From Alentia gelatinosa (Eukaryota > Annelida > Polychaeta > Phyllodocida > Polynoidae), in the NCBI GenBank assembly GCA_950022655.1, contig OX465581.1:110777125-110841124 (forward strand): DNA of 64,000 nt, given 5' to 3'. Position 1 is the first letter of the stretch, and each line of letters starts with the position of its first letter. This document shows, in pieces, positions 1-11,699 of the stretch. A program made the translations under genes and the position numbers. The notes under the pieces were generated by a model. The model was given only the letters and a program-made list of their open reading frames with translations. It did not search any database and was not told the origin of the DNA.

Positions 1-227
1 GGGCATGGACTGGCATTATAGGACATCTAGATGTCTGCTATGAGAGTGGGTATATGAGTAGTTCTGCACTAAATGGGGTACTTCTCAAAGAAAATCATTT
101 AAGAAAGATTACCACGCACTAGCAGTTCTATATTCTGCAAAATATCTTTACAAGTTCATTAGGCATTCCTTTGATATTTTCTTTTAGACTTGATAATGCT
201 TTAATAACTGTATTCTTACATGACACA

Positions 228-971
228 TTTTAAGCCAATCAGAGGTCAGTATTTTAATTTGCCCTTATCCGTAGGAGCATTTCCTACAGGAATCCTACCA
301 TCCTACAGCTCTAGGTTTGAGCAATGGGCCTCTACCTGAGTGTGCTGAGGGTAGCTGAATTCAGAATTTTGAAAGATTACAGAACATGTTTATCTACTAG
401 CGACTTCGTCATCGTTTTGCCCCCCGCCCCCCCCCCCCCCCCCCGACGCCCCTAGTCTGTGGGGGGAGAGCTCAGTGGCGCCCCCTACTATTGATACCTG
501 GAACAATCATTTATTTCCCAACCATCATTTCATGTGACACCGATTTTACAGAGACCAGCGAAATGTGATCTCATTGGTTTCTCACAATAAAGGTAGATCA
601 GAGAACTACAATTCTAAATTATGTTTTCAGTTTGGCTAGAAACGAATCCTAAGGATAGAACCATATCTGTGTAGACAAACATAAAAAATAGTAGCAGGAT
701 TAAGTTAGGTACTGCACGAGAATCTCACTCTCGTGGGCCCTCAGTCTCCAAACATAGGTCTTGTTCACTCTGTCTCTATGTGCGGGGCCAAGTCCAAGCG
801 GATTTTACCAAAAATTACACGTTTTATATGTGGTAGGTAAATATTTAGATTTTAGGGAACCTGGAGTCAATATTGTTCTAAAGGTATATACAATTTCTTG
901 AAATTTTCATCTCTTTTAGACTTAAATGAAAATCCTACATGTAGGCAAAATCCTACAAACTGGCATCCCTG
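228..971. repeat. Right part of a CAGGGATG-type DNA-transposon relic with an internal insertion
   Basis: Two blocks (about 228-398 and 846-971) align with the element at 6880-7313: both hold the CCAATCAGA segment, the repeated TCCTAC words and the terminal ACTGGCATCCCTG. The intervening 399-845 is missing from that other copy, so it is either an insertion here or a deletion there. It contains a poly-C run (about 419-444) and unrelated sequence. The left end was not found and may lie outside the window. No coding capacity is visible. Confidence 0.6.
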
Positions 972-1622
972 CCTTCTTATTACGATGTTAAATTGCAGCA
1001 GTCACGCGGTGAGTGCATGAGTCCCCGTTTCTAACCATGCAAAGTCAGCTTCCATTAAGGAAACCATCCATGGAGGAGCTTCCATCTTCTCTGATACATA
1101 TGGAACAGGATGCGTTTATTTCCTAAATATAGAGTCCCTCTTGGATTTCAGCTGTGTCTTTATTTACCCAACACTTTATGAGAAAGATGAAGTCAGGTCC
1201 CTTGTGGTATCATGAGGTATCCAGGCATCCAAGTAAAGCCTCAAAATACTCACCCCCCCTCCTCCTATGTGCTTTTATCTCTCCCCGGTATTTTCTACAT
1301 AGGCTTGACATTAGGAACTCATACTCCATTGCCGTGAAGGTAGTGCACCCAATACTCAATGGCTAATTGGGTGATTTATTTTATCTATTAATAATGTTCA
1401 TGGGGTGAGATGAAATCAGAAACCCACTCGCTGAAACTAACTTGGTCCACACTCCACTTCATTTGACCGCTTCGTGAATTAGACCACAGTCAAATTTGGA
1501 GTAGTATGACCAAGACATGCGAAATGTAATATAGATTTTTTAGATACAAGAATATGGCATATATTATTAGTTTTCATGAAAAGATTTACAAAACAAACTG
1601 AAATAGGTTTGAACCCTAGGAC

Positions 1623-1793
1623 GAGATCTCAAACCAAGAGACAATTAATGTCGAAACGTCGAAGAACAAGCTTCTACCAAAAACCCCAATGTACGAAAGC
1701 AAGGCAGAATGGAATGCACTACCGAAGGGGACACAGGACAGCATATCAATGTATCAGTATAAAAAGTTGGTTAAGGTTAAATGTAAAGTTCTA
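1623..1793 (+). pseudogene. Possible relic of the C-terminal tail of a LINE reverse transcriptase ORF
   Basis: One plus-strand frame stays open from about 1623 to a TGA at 1791-1793. It contains ESKAEWNALPKGTQ followed by a Lys-rich YQYKKLVK segment. The pattern of a W-N-x-L-P box followed by a basic helix is how many non-LTR retrotransposon ORF2 proteins end. No catalytic YxDD motif or other reverse transcriptase block is present, so at most this is a short 5'-truncated remnant. The match rests on pattern only, and a chance open frame is possible. Confidence 0.3.
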
Positions 1794-1927
1794 ACATTCA
1801 AGTGAGGCGACAAGATAATGATAAGATTATTAGACTCTATATTTATCGACATACTTGTTTTACTGTAGTCAGCTGGTTGTTATTTCTGTACACAACTCAA
1901 TCACCCATCTCATCCCATTAACTTATA

Positions 1928-2249
1928 CAGTAGAACACCGCGTAAGCGTACACCGATATGTAGGGGAGGGGGGGGGGGGGGGGCAGAAGGGATGGTAAAT
2001 CTGAAATCGAATTTCCAATATCTTAATTGGATCTGAAGTTATTCAACTTTGAATTATAAATGTATTTTCTATGAATATACTCAGACTCACTGATAAAAAT
2101 ACACAGATTAATCCAATTTTGGTAGGGTGTCCGTCTAAAGTGTCCGCTTACACGGGGTTAAATTAAACATATATAATAGAGGGGAAAATTTCCGTTCCGA
2201 GCAAAAGTGTCCGCTTACGCAGGGTGTCCGCTTACGCGGGGTTCTACTG
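1928..2249. mobile_element. TA-flanked TIR element (CAGTAGAAC family), copy 1
   Basis: The element starts CAGTAGAACACCGCGTAAGC and ends GCTTACGCGGGGTTCTACTG, which are inverted copies, and each end abuts TA. TA target duplication with short inverted repeats is the Tc1/mariner pattern. The interior holds repeated GTGTCCGCTTACGC words and a poly-G run (about 1966-1983). It has no ORF, so it is non-autonomous. Related copies in the window: 5341-5524, 10372-10760, 29342-29660, and fragments near 6770, 25264 and 29666. Confidence 0.7.
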
Positions 2250-2399
2250 TATATATATACGGAGCAAAATGGCACTGGAGACATACAATGTTATTGAACT
2301 CAGACCTTGTATAATATGATTTCAGAAGACACACAAAACCTGCTGTTGCAGAATGTCTTATATATATTTACCTGAAATAAAAAGAAAAGGTTGACTTAC

Positions 2400-2536
2400 C
2401 ACCGAGTGTCCAATGAGGAAGGTGGGGATGTGTCGGTAGGAGGTCTGCACGATGGCCACATGGTGAAGCAGGTCCTCGATGTAGTCGTCAAAGCGTGACA
2501 CCTGCGCCCGCTGACCTTCGCTCTTCCCATGGCCGA
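2400..2536 (-). CDS. Monoglyceride lipase, exon 3 (nucleophile elbow)
   Basis: This is the third coding exon of a minus-strand alpha/beta-hydrolase gene. It is bounded by an acceptor (ATACAG|TCGG) and a donor (CGGTG|GTAAGT). It encodes VGHGKSEGQRAQVSRF, followed by FLIGHSV. The G-H-S-V/M-G elbow carries the catalytic serine in the monoglyceride lipase family, and here the serine lies just before the donor, so the following glycine must come from the next exon, which is not in this window. The Asp and His of the triad should also lie on exons to the left. The split codon with exon 2 (G|TC) restores HDHVGHG, as in vertebrate MGLL. The enzyme hydrolyses monoacylglycerols such as 2-arachidonoylglycerol to fatty acid and glycerol; that role is inferred from the family. 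Confidence 0.92.
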
Positions 2537-2587
2537 CTGTATTATACACAGAAGAAGTTCATTAGTGCTGATACCGCAAATGATATA

Positions 2588-2812
2588 CAAGGATGTCAGT
2601 TGGAGTCAGAATTTTTTTTTCATGTGGAATTTGCTGCCTCAGAGATATTTTCAGTCACGGCTTGGGGATGAGGGTGTGTTGGGAGGTTTCATACCACCAT
2701 TTTCTGGGCATGGACAAGGCTTGAATAATGTTTTCTTTCTTTTAAACAAGGACAAATAATTGATATAGTAAAAAGTGGATTTCCTTGGAAAAGTGGACAA
2801 CTGTCATCTCTG
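2588..2812. mobile_element. CAGGGATG-type non-autonomous element, about 225 bp, in MGLL intron
   Basis: It starts CAAGGATGTCAGTT and ends AACTGTCATCTCTG, imperfect inverted copies of each other. It is flanked by GATATA (2582-2587) and GTTATA (2813-2818), a 6-bp target duplication with one mismatch. The ends match the better-defined copies at 6880-7313 and 14210-14465. A fragment of another right end lies at about 2928-2972. No ORF belongs to it. Confidence 0.6.
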
Positions 2813-3541
2813 GTTATACAATGTAGTGGTTCAGTTGCACTTCTCTAAATCCCCCGAAATGAAGTAAATACAATCACGGTCTGGTGGGTGCATTTCTCGA
2901 TTTGGCGAAATTACAAATACTGAATATGAAAAAGTGAATTTCCATGGAAAAATGGAGAACTGACATCTCTGGTATCTAGATAGGACGGGCTCTGTTGTCA
3001 ACATGGCCACCAGCTCGGGCTTGTCAGTAGAGGCAGAGCAAAGGGTAGGGATTCAGACAGCCAACATGTGGTTGCAACATGTGGCTCTTAGTCAGGCTTC
3101 TTGGTTACCACTCGCAGCAACCGCCATGGCCCTACCAGGATTCTAGGACAATCCACACAAACCCAGATAAGCTGATTCTAATCATAAAATCAATTTATTG
3201 GGGGGTGAATACCCATTGAGATAGGGGATAAAGGTGAGTTCTTAAGTTTCTAAGAGTTCACACAACATTTGCACGATATTTGTGAAATATATAATAAAAA
3301 AAGGTCTATTTGGTTGAAACAGGTATAAAAAGTCGGCCATTTTGGATAAATCTAAGATGGCCACCAAAAAAATCGCGTGGAAAATTGTCAACATCTATTT
3401 TTGAAATCTAGAGGTTCTAATTTTTCCGAAAATGTATATTTTTAATGGATTAATAGAACGTGGTAATAACACCTCTATGGCAAGCCGATACCCAAAAAAA
3501 GTATTTTCTAAAAATTATTCAAAAGGTTTTTAAGGTATAAG

Positions 3542-4647
3542 CAAAGAACCAGAGCCCCTGGAAAGCCCACTCACGGCCGTTCAGCGTTGCGCCTATGGGG
3601 CGAACTAGTGGCGAGCCTCGTTTTCAAGATACAGGGGAGGTGGACTTCCGGTTATCTAGTCCACACATGTAAACAGTGGCGTGGTACAGAGGGATGCAAG
3701 TACAAAAAATTGTGAATCCTTAATTGTTTTTAAACATACAGAGCTGAAACTTTGATCGAAGAACAAACATATATTTACAATACTATTGGTGTATCATTAT
3801 GCCCTTGTTAATGTTTATTTTCCGGGGTGTGCAGGGTTTAACTCTTGGTGTTTGGACTCCTAGACTCAGAGTTGAGTGTTTGGTGTTTTATCCACAAATT
3901 TACATTTTCAACTAGCTACAACTTATAAAATGCTTTTTTAAAAGAGTAGAGGGTTTGAGTTCCGACATAACTTTTCATGGCGGTTCTAATGGTGTCTGAA
4001 TTGTTCGGATCTGATCATTATACCTGCAGTTACAAGCAGTTGAAATGTGTTCGACGTTCTATATAAATCTAGACCCTATGCCAGTACTCGCGCATGCGCG
4101 GCCACTCGGGAGGCTGCTCGCCTGATGTAAACAACACGGCCGGGAGTATGATCGCGATAGCTTTGCCGTTTTATAGATTGATCGTTTGTGGGTTTGAAAT
4201 ACATATATAAGAGTTATATTTGATGTGGATCATGTTACTGGATATCAGAAATGAGATATTTGTAAAAGATAACCCAAACACTGCTTGTAAATGTGAGTTC
4301 TACCCCATGATCTAGACTGACAAGTGGCTCTTGCTACAATATGGCCGTGTCCCATTGTCGCCGCGTTTTTATCCTTCCTGATGATAAAACGAGCCTGTAA
4401 AAATCCTATCTATTAGCTAGGCGGTATTAAGCCGAGTTAAGCCTATTGTTCAGTCCAATCCCCGTGAAAATCAATTGAGTTTTCGAGGAGCTACGGCAGT
4501 TTTCAACTGTCAGATATTCAATAAAATGGAATCTGCATGCCAGAAGCGTGAACCGGATGTTTTGCTCCCCTGTAAGACTTGGCGCATGCGCGCCACTAGT
4601 TCACGGCGCTGCATGCTGAGTGGGCTTTCCAGGGGTTCTAGTTCTCT
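3542..4647. mobile_element. 1.1 kb hAT-like non-autonomous element with long TIRs and 8-bp target duplication
   Basis: The left end CAAAGAACCAGAGCCCCTGG and the inverted right end CAGAGAACTAGAACCCCTGG (counting one G shared with the flank) begin inverted repeats that stay recognisable for about 110 bases. Identical GGTATAAG octamers at 3534-3541 and 4648-4655 flank it. An 8-bp duplication and termini beginning CA fit the hAT superfamily. The interior contains GC-rich CGCATGCGCG words and no transposase-like frame. It sits in the 12 kb MGLL intron. Confidence 0.75.
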
Positions 4648-5340
4648 GGTATAAGTTATCTCCGGTTGGTTCATTTTATTACGTGCATTCTTCTCACTCA
4701 CTCATCTTATAAATTACAATTAACACACTACCTTTATTCAACAACTATATTGACTACCTCACTTATGTGATCGAACTCCATGTATTCACTGAAAAAAACA
4801 TTTGTAAAAAGAAAAAAAAAAGTGAATAAAAGCTTTACCAAATGACATTAATGAAAAGAAGTGAAACTACATTTTTTAGATGTTTACAGTTTCGTAAAGT
4901 AATGAAAAAGTCGAGTTACCAGTTACAAGAGGCTAAAGTCTATTCCTGCACATTTGTGAGGAGAGGGTGATATTGCCCATCAGTGGTGTTGAGGGATACC
5001 AGTTGAAGGTGTGATTAGCATTTTAATCGAAATATAGAAACATTCAATTATATTTCAGACTAAAGAAAACTCAAGCAAAAAGCGTCAGAAGTAGTGTACA
5101 TAAAAATAGAGAGGATAAGTTCATTGTTCTTCATATGTGTCCGAGGTTTGGAGATATTCGAAGTACTGAGGAAGAGGAAGTAGAGAAGACTGTTACAGAA
5201 AATAATTAAAAGTTTAATAACTTCTGTTATGATTAAGATATCAGGAAACGATTGACAGATTACTTTCGCCTTGGCCGCATTTACAAATCGGTGTGTAATA
5301 CTTGGATGTCAGACACGGGCATATGCACCACTAATGAGTA

Positions 5341-5524
5341 CAGTAGAACCCCACCCAACGGACACCCCAAGTATGCGAACACCTTTGCTCGGAGGGGATC
5401 CCTTTATCAGATGTTTATTAAATATTTAACGCCGTGTATGCGGCTATCCTGTGTAAGCGGCCGCCCGTGTAAGCGGTCACTTTGGCCAGGAACGGAGGGT
5501 GTCTGCTTATGCGGGGTTGTACTA
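5341..5524. mobile_element. CAGTAGAAC-family TIR element, copy 2
   Basis: It starts CAGTAGAACCCCACCCAACG and ends GCGGGGTTGTACTA, with TA on both sides. The interior repeats the GTAAGCGG word of copy 1. The open frames crossing it come from the repeat and are not genes. Confidence 0.6.
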
Positions 5525-5599
5525 TACTACAATATACTGAGAATCGGGAACAGTCAGTAAAGGTGCATACATCAATAATCGTAAGGGGCCTTTGCTTGT

Positions 5600-5898
5600 T
5601 TGGGTAGTTTAACATCCAATATGTTCTATCAGACTTACTTTGATTGGGTGTTGGTGGAATCTATGAGATGAATTTCAATTGAAATCTCACCCCGGCACAT
5701 ATACCGAGGTGAGAGTTCCCACACCACACCACACATGTATGGTATGAGAAGGACTGGCATTTGATAAAGCACTACCACTAAATCTAACACTGCTGGGGGT
5801 GAAGGAGAAACGGGGCTGCAGTAGGACTCGAACCCACAAAGTCCTACAAACTTGGGATTACAATTCTAGTCCTTTAACCACTGAGTTAACTCCCCACC
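5600..5898 (-). repeat. tRNA-derived SINE, copy 1
   Basis: On the minus strand the head at about 5898-5815 reads like a tRNA: an A-box-like TTAACTCAGTGG, then a B box GGGTTCGAGTC. A tail of about 200 bases follows, shared with the copy at 52917-53245 (for example the word GAGAAGGACTGGC read on the plus strand). The clover-leaf is not intact, so this is a retroposon and not a functional tRNA. Confidence 0.65.
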
Positions 5899-6764
5899 AC
5901 CGTATGGGGCATGCCCAGGCCATCAGTATGGCCACAAAAATGGCTGCACTATCATCGTACTGCTGCCATACCGCCACCACGTTATCTCAAGTATAGACAT
6001 CGGTCTGGTGGTGCAGGTCACATGCACAACGGTGATGGCCGCACGACGGACGAACAATAAAACCTGATAAATTAGCTTTTGTTTGGTGCCTACAAACTCA
6101 CCCACACGACCACCACCTGATATCAGCCTTATAACTGGCCTGTGGGTTTGTACACTGTATAAACATGTTTGGCGGATGTCTAATTGAATCAGATTTATGA
6201 AAGGCCCACTGGAACAGGGCCTTATAAGGTTGGGGAGAATCAGACATTTACCCTGATGCAAGCAACGCCAATATAAATCAGGTCTTTAAGTTTGAGGAGC
6301 GTACATCGAAAAAAATACGACGAGTCTCACAGATCCGATGGATTAGTCAGGAAAAGGTGTGAATAGGGTAATGGGATTAAACCTGCAAGGTTTTGTACAT
6401 CATACCAAACGTAGATCAAACTAAACAGGAACCACAAGTATAACGCTTGTGATAGATTTATTAACATGGGAGGTCCCCAGCGGCTCAATATTTATATGGC
6501 CATAGAGCTTGGTAAATATATTTAACATATAACAAATAAGTCATGTGGGGATGGAATACATTAAAGATAATGCTCAGCTGTTGATATGGTAGATCTTTCT
6601 TACCAAGAACGGGTAGTGACCGACAAGGAAGGAAAATAGAAAAAAAAATAGAGAATAGGACAAAATATGTAGCTCTTAGGTTTGAGGAATATTTATTTCA
6701 CTGAGAACACCTGATTGTTTTTAGTGTGTTCTAGAGAAATTATAATCTAAAGTTGCTATGGCTG

Positions 6765-7335
6765 TAATATCCATTTACGTGGGGTGTCACAGAGCTAAAA
6801 CAAACATTTGATAGAGGGAGCCGCTCAGAGCAAAAGTGTTTGTTAATGTGGGGTGTCTGCTTGCGTGGGGTGTATGTTACAGGGATGCTAGTTGGGGTCA
6901 GAAAAAATTCCTACATGGGGACTGAGGCCAGTCTTTGTATCACCTAAAACGCACATGATGTATGGGGAATCCCCATCACTCTCCTATCAGATTCTTGGGC
7001 ATATATTTTAAGCCAATCAGAAGTCAGTATTCAAGTTTGCCCTTATCCATAGGAGCATTTCCTACAGGAATCCTACCATCCTACAGTTCTAGGTTGGAGC
7101 ACTGGGATCCATAGGGCCTCTAACTGAGTGTACTCGGGGTAGCTAAATTCGGAATTTTGAAAGATTACAGAACAAGTTTATCTAAGATTTAGATTTCAGG
7201 GAACCTGGAGTCTATTTTGTTCTCAAAACATACAATTTCTTGAACTTTTCATCACTTTGAGACTAAAATGAAAATCCTACATGTAGGCAAAATCCTACAA
7301 ACTGGCATCCCTGATGTTAGGCGGGTTCTGCTTAA
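6765..7335. repeat. CAGTAGAAC-family fragment split by a CAGGGATG-type element
   Basis: The left part (about 6765-6879) and right part (7314 to about 7335) carry the TTACGTGGGGTGTC and GGCGGGTTCTGC words of the CAGTAGAAC family. They are separated by the insertion at 6880-7313, and joining the two flanks recreates the usual order of that family's terminal words. Confidence 0.5.
6880..7313. mobile_element. CAGGGATG-type non-autonomous element, 434 bp, nested insertion
   Basis: The termini CAGGGATGCTAGTT and AACTGGCATCCCTG form an inverted repeat. ATGTTA precedes (6874-6879) and follows (7314-7319) the element: a perfect 6-bp target duplication. CAGGG termini resemble hAT elements, but the duplication is 6 bp and not the usual 8. 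No ORF is present. Confidence 0.7.
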
Positions 7336-10050
7336 TAATGTTCCTATGTTTCTAGAGACTGCCATGCCATGTTTGGGCTCCATATCAGAAAACAGATTTC
7401 ACGAAGGCCTTACAAATTGATTGATGGCTTACTACTGTAGGTGCCATCCCAACTCTAGTTAAACTTTGTAGGAGTTGAATTATACCTTCCAAGAGCGTGT
7501 ATACATATGATTTAGCATGTGCATTTCTCTGCGATCACTCAGATACTATCATGAGACGTCACAAGTTTGAGCTTGAGGTAATTTATGTCACACATTGTGT
7601 CGGCTCCGTAATCTCACGAGTCGAACACAATGAGTGACATAAATAAACTCAAACTCAAACGAGTGGCGTCTAGATCTTATACGACCCAACACTTTATGTC
7701 ACACCTGTGACATGAACAAATCCTATGCTAAGCCTATGGCGTTTTTCATTAGGGGTAGGATAAAGAGTACTGGCTAACTAGTGTAATTTATTTACAAAAC
7801 CATTCCAAGATTATAGACACTGGTTCTGCAGGGATGCTGAAGACAGAGATTATGGTATTTAATTATTTAAACAAATTTTATGTAACTGCATTGTAAAAAT
7901 CGAAGCATTTGGACTTCACAGTGTTTATGCACATTTACAACAGACAATTCTGGTGCTCTGCTCAATCAGGGCCCTTTTTTAGCACTTTAAACAGAGTAGC
8001 CAATAAACTATGATTCCAAATGACAAATTATTACTGTTCACAGTATTATGGTGCATAGACTATTCTGACTAAGTTCATTCATATGAGCAGAACTGGGACT
8101 TTTTCATTTGATATGCTTATATTAGAGAGCAGCTCAATTGTAAAGCTTGAGCCATTGGATTGTTTTCAATAAATGTAAAGTTAAGAGAGTTTTATTATAC
8201 TGTCTCCTTTTGTAACAGCTTCTTGTGAGTTCAATGGAATTATCAACATATGTTTTTTAGTGTAGCAAGAAAAAAACTGTCAACAAGGACTTTGCATACT
8301 ATCTATGTGTTATACATAGATAGAGGAAGTTTGGTTGAATGGATGCTGTTCTGGGATGTTTTGATCTATGTAGATGTTTTACGTTCGAAGAATTAGGTGC
8401 ATCTTAACACACCCATACAAAGAAAAACAGATTTCATTCAACCAAAATCACTCTGTCTACTTATCATTATATACCTGCATATCATTGAGTTAAAATGCTA
8501 TTTCAGTACTTTAAAAAACAGTCAAATGGTATGGAGGGACAAACTACATTCAAGGTACATGCCGCTCAGGGACAAATTAAATCTGCATGTCTTAGCAGTA
8601 AGTTTGAGAAATCTGCATATAGGTATACCATAATGTGGTAGTTTTCCACATAAATGTTGGTTTATGTGTACAAAAAGCCTTTTTTTGTCCAAATATAATC
8701 AGGGATTGCAATTTAACAAACATATGCTGGTTAGAGTTTATAAATAAAAGTATATCATACTCTTTATATCATCTTTGTTGTTGGTGATAGCGGGAAGGGA
8801 AAAAAGTGAACGACCCTCCCTACCTATGTGGTTTTTTTGGTGGTATCCAGAAACAAATCTTTTTAGTGCTAAGTATTAACAAATAAATACATCGTATAGA
8901 TTCAAATAAAAGATTCGTTTTCGTATTTCTCTTAACCTGTAGTCACTATGCGGTCCCTAAGCATAGGACTGATGTACAGACTCGGAATGAAAAGTGTGAT
9001 ATATGTGTATAACAACTCCCCTGACTTTGTCGTCTTGCAGATAGAATAAAAGGCTATTGAGACGTGGCAATTAACACCTCTGTAACAAGCCGATGCTACC
9101 TTGAAAGTGACAAAAAAAAAGAAAAGAAGATAGAATAAAAGGCAGAAAGCTGTAAAGTGGATTTACAATTGGTAAGAATGGACACATGGGCAGTATACTC
9201 TATTGTGGACCAGAACCTTGCTTACTCTGCCAGTGTGCTGATGTATACTTCTCTGAAAATTTACATTATCAATCACCTGGTGAGTGTATGTAAAACACAT
9301 TAGCCGGCTACCTGACAAAAGATGCTCTGTAAGATATGCTAATGGGCCAGAAAGGTGCTCGTGATGATTTGTGAGTAATAAACAAACAACAATAAAAAAA
9401 AAATATATATATATATAGTATACAGTAGTTGGAAATGTAAACCAAATGGCAGGAATTCAGAGTTTCTAGTCACTTTGCTGTGCGATTTAACATTAATGGA
9501 GTCCCGAGAACAAGGCGATTTTGTTCAAATGCGTACAATGCAGGCTGACGGAGGGGTTATCCGTTCAAATCCTGAATTTGAATACATGTATTCAATGTTA
9601 GAAATCCACATCGCCTACTGGATATTTGGTGTATGTCGTGTGCTGTTTAGTTTGTAAATCTTTCCTCCAAGCCCATAGGGGTAGCGTGTCAATTAGCTGG
9701 TAGATCGATTACTGTTCTTATACATGTTGTATATTCCAGTCGACTGTTACGATTAATGCTCCAGCGACTATTAAACAATCAAGACATTCTTGTTGGCTGG
9801 ATGTGGGTAAATCAGGGCCGATTATATTTCTTTACCTCCTTTAATTATGAATAGTTATCGGTGATGGTTAGTGATAATGGAAATCGTGCAGCAACAATAC
9901 TGTACTCCGTGCAGTGCATCGTTATCTTTTAGACATCTTCGCAGATAGGCGTAAGTGGCCAGGGCAATGCGTGCTACTGAAGTACTTTATCTAAAAGTGA
10001 ACGACTATATTCGCTAGTTTTCTTACTATGGAAGCTCTCATAGTCTCTAC
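7336..10050. other. MGLL intron 2, no gene seen
   Basis: AT-rich intron sequence. An imperfect hairpin lies at about 7571-7660, whose arms share TGTCAC and CTCAAACTC-type words, and an A/AT run at about 9390-9420. No frame shows coding character and no RNA gene was recognised. Confidence 0.6.
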
Positions 10051-10174
10051 TTACCGAAAAAGACGGTAAAGACAGAAGGTCGCACGATGTGACACTTGAA
10101 GAACATATGTAGTTACCGAAAAAGACGGTAAAGACAGAAGGTAGCACGATGCGGCACTTGAAGAATATATGTAG
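10051..10174. repeat. 62-bp tandem duplication
   Basis: Two adjacent copies start TTACCGAAAAAGACGGTAAA at 10051 and 10113 and differ at a handful of bases (for example GTCGCACGATGTG against GTAGCACGATGCG). TTACCG...CGGTAA is itself a small palindrome inside each unit. Confidence 0.85.
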
Positions 10175-10371
10175 TATATTGTAGGAAGTATTATCAAGTT
10201 GTCGACAGATATTCCCCCTGTTCTTTAGTCGGTTTTTTCTTAGTTTTTTTTTATTAGACTGGAGTTGTCTGTTAGGTCAACAATAGGCCTATCTTTAACA
10301 GGCTTCAGTATTTCTCGTTACGTATGTTTCGCAACCGTCCAGATTATGGCTTTAAAGTCCATATCAAAATA

Positions 10372-10760
10372 CAGTAGAACCCAACCTAACGGACAGCCCG
10401 CGTGTGCGGACACATTTGCTTGGAACGGAAATTCATCCCTTTATTAGATGTTTAGTTTAACACTGCATAATATCCCTGTATAAGAGCGGACAGTTATTTC
10501 GGTATCTTTTATGAGTGTGTGTGTGTGTGTACTCATAGAAAATACATTTTGTATTTCAAAGTTTGTTAACTTCGGATTCAACTAAGGTATTGGGAAATTG
10601 ATTTTAGATCTATCATCGCCTCTGTCTCCCCTACATATCGATATATAACACTTGCATATTGAACTGGAGAAAAGTTGAAAACCCTGCGTAAGTGGACACC
10701 CCGCGTACGCGGACAATTTGGCCCGGAACGGAGGATGTATACTGACGTGGGGTTTTACTA
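10372..10760. mobile_element. CAGTAGAAC-family TIR element, copy 3
   Basis: It runs from CAGTAGAACCCAACC to GGGGTTTTACTA, each end next to TA. It includes a short (GT)n run at about 10515-10530 and the family words GTAAGTGGACACC and GCGTACGCGGAC. Right after it (about 10761-10825) is a fragment of the ATACCAGG repeat family seen at 30478-30730 and 50139-50404. Confidence 0.65.
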
Positions 10761-11364
10761 TACTCAATGGGCGTTAGATACGAGTCCGCAATGTTAATTC
10801 TAAGGGCAAAAAATACCAGGAGTGAGATAAAAATTAAAACTAATAATAACCCAAACAGACAGTTGGGTCACCTTGTGAACAGGAATTATACATGATTTAG
10901 TTAACTCTGGTCATATCAACCTCAAACAAAACCAAAGCATAGCGAACATAAATATACTAGACAATCTAGGCAAATAACTGCACATATGCCTCAAAAGTGT
11001 CGTTAAAGTACGGTTTGTTGTTGACAGTGGCATGCACTCGAGTGATAGGCCACGGGCATTTATTTCTAGTTCATAGTTCTTTATCCGGGTTCAATGGTAA
11101 TGATGTACAGATTGTGCGTGTCACCTTACAGAAAAGTGACCCGCAGCTGTCATGTCACGTTCAGCAATTAGTTATCATACCAACTGCGGGAATTGTCTAA
11201 TCTATCATTTGTGAATTGTGTTTTGTTCATTTAACTGTGTCTATATGTCATTCCAAAGGTGAAAAAGACAACCTGAAAAGAAGCAATTCTTTTCTTACAA
11301 TATTTCCTGATAGCAAATGGTCTTATTTGGACCTGTAGTTCATATTCATACTGTTGCTATTATT

Positions 11365-11698
11365 ATCGCTTATAAACCGATTTTTTAGGGATTTTTGCCA
11401 ATGTCGGGGGTCAGCTTATAACGGGTTTTTTTCCAGAAAATTATTTTTGAATAACCCCAAAATCAGTACAAATCTATAATAAAGTATAAAAAACAGAGAT
11501 ATAAACATGTGAATCCTTTAATGGTTGTTATTAGTCAGATCCCATTTTACATCCTATATTGGGACAAAAGTTTCATATTCTTTACCGAAGGGGGGTCGGC
11601 TTATAAGCGGGGTTTTCCTAAAATTGAAATGCCCCCAGATTCGGCTTATAGCATTTTGCTGAAGTGGGAGGTCGGCTTATAACCGGGGTTTTATGGTA
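11365..11698. repeat. Repeat with reiterated GGCTTATAA words
   Basis: The word (G/C)GGCTTATAA, or close variants, occurs several times within about 330 bases, and the segment ends GGGGTTTTATGGTA. Spacing is irregular, so it looks like a small non-autonomous element with internal reiteration and not a tandem array. Limits are approximate. Confidence 0.45.
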
Positions 11699-11699
11699 T

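Noticed and set aside
5252..5560. Plus-strand frame of 102 codons
   Set aside because: It spans a CAGTAGAAC-family element and has no protein-like features.
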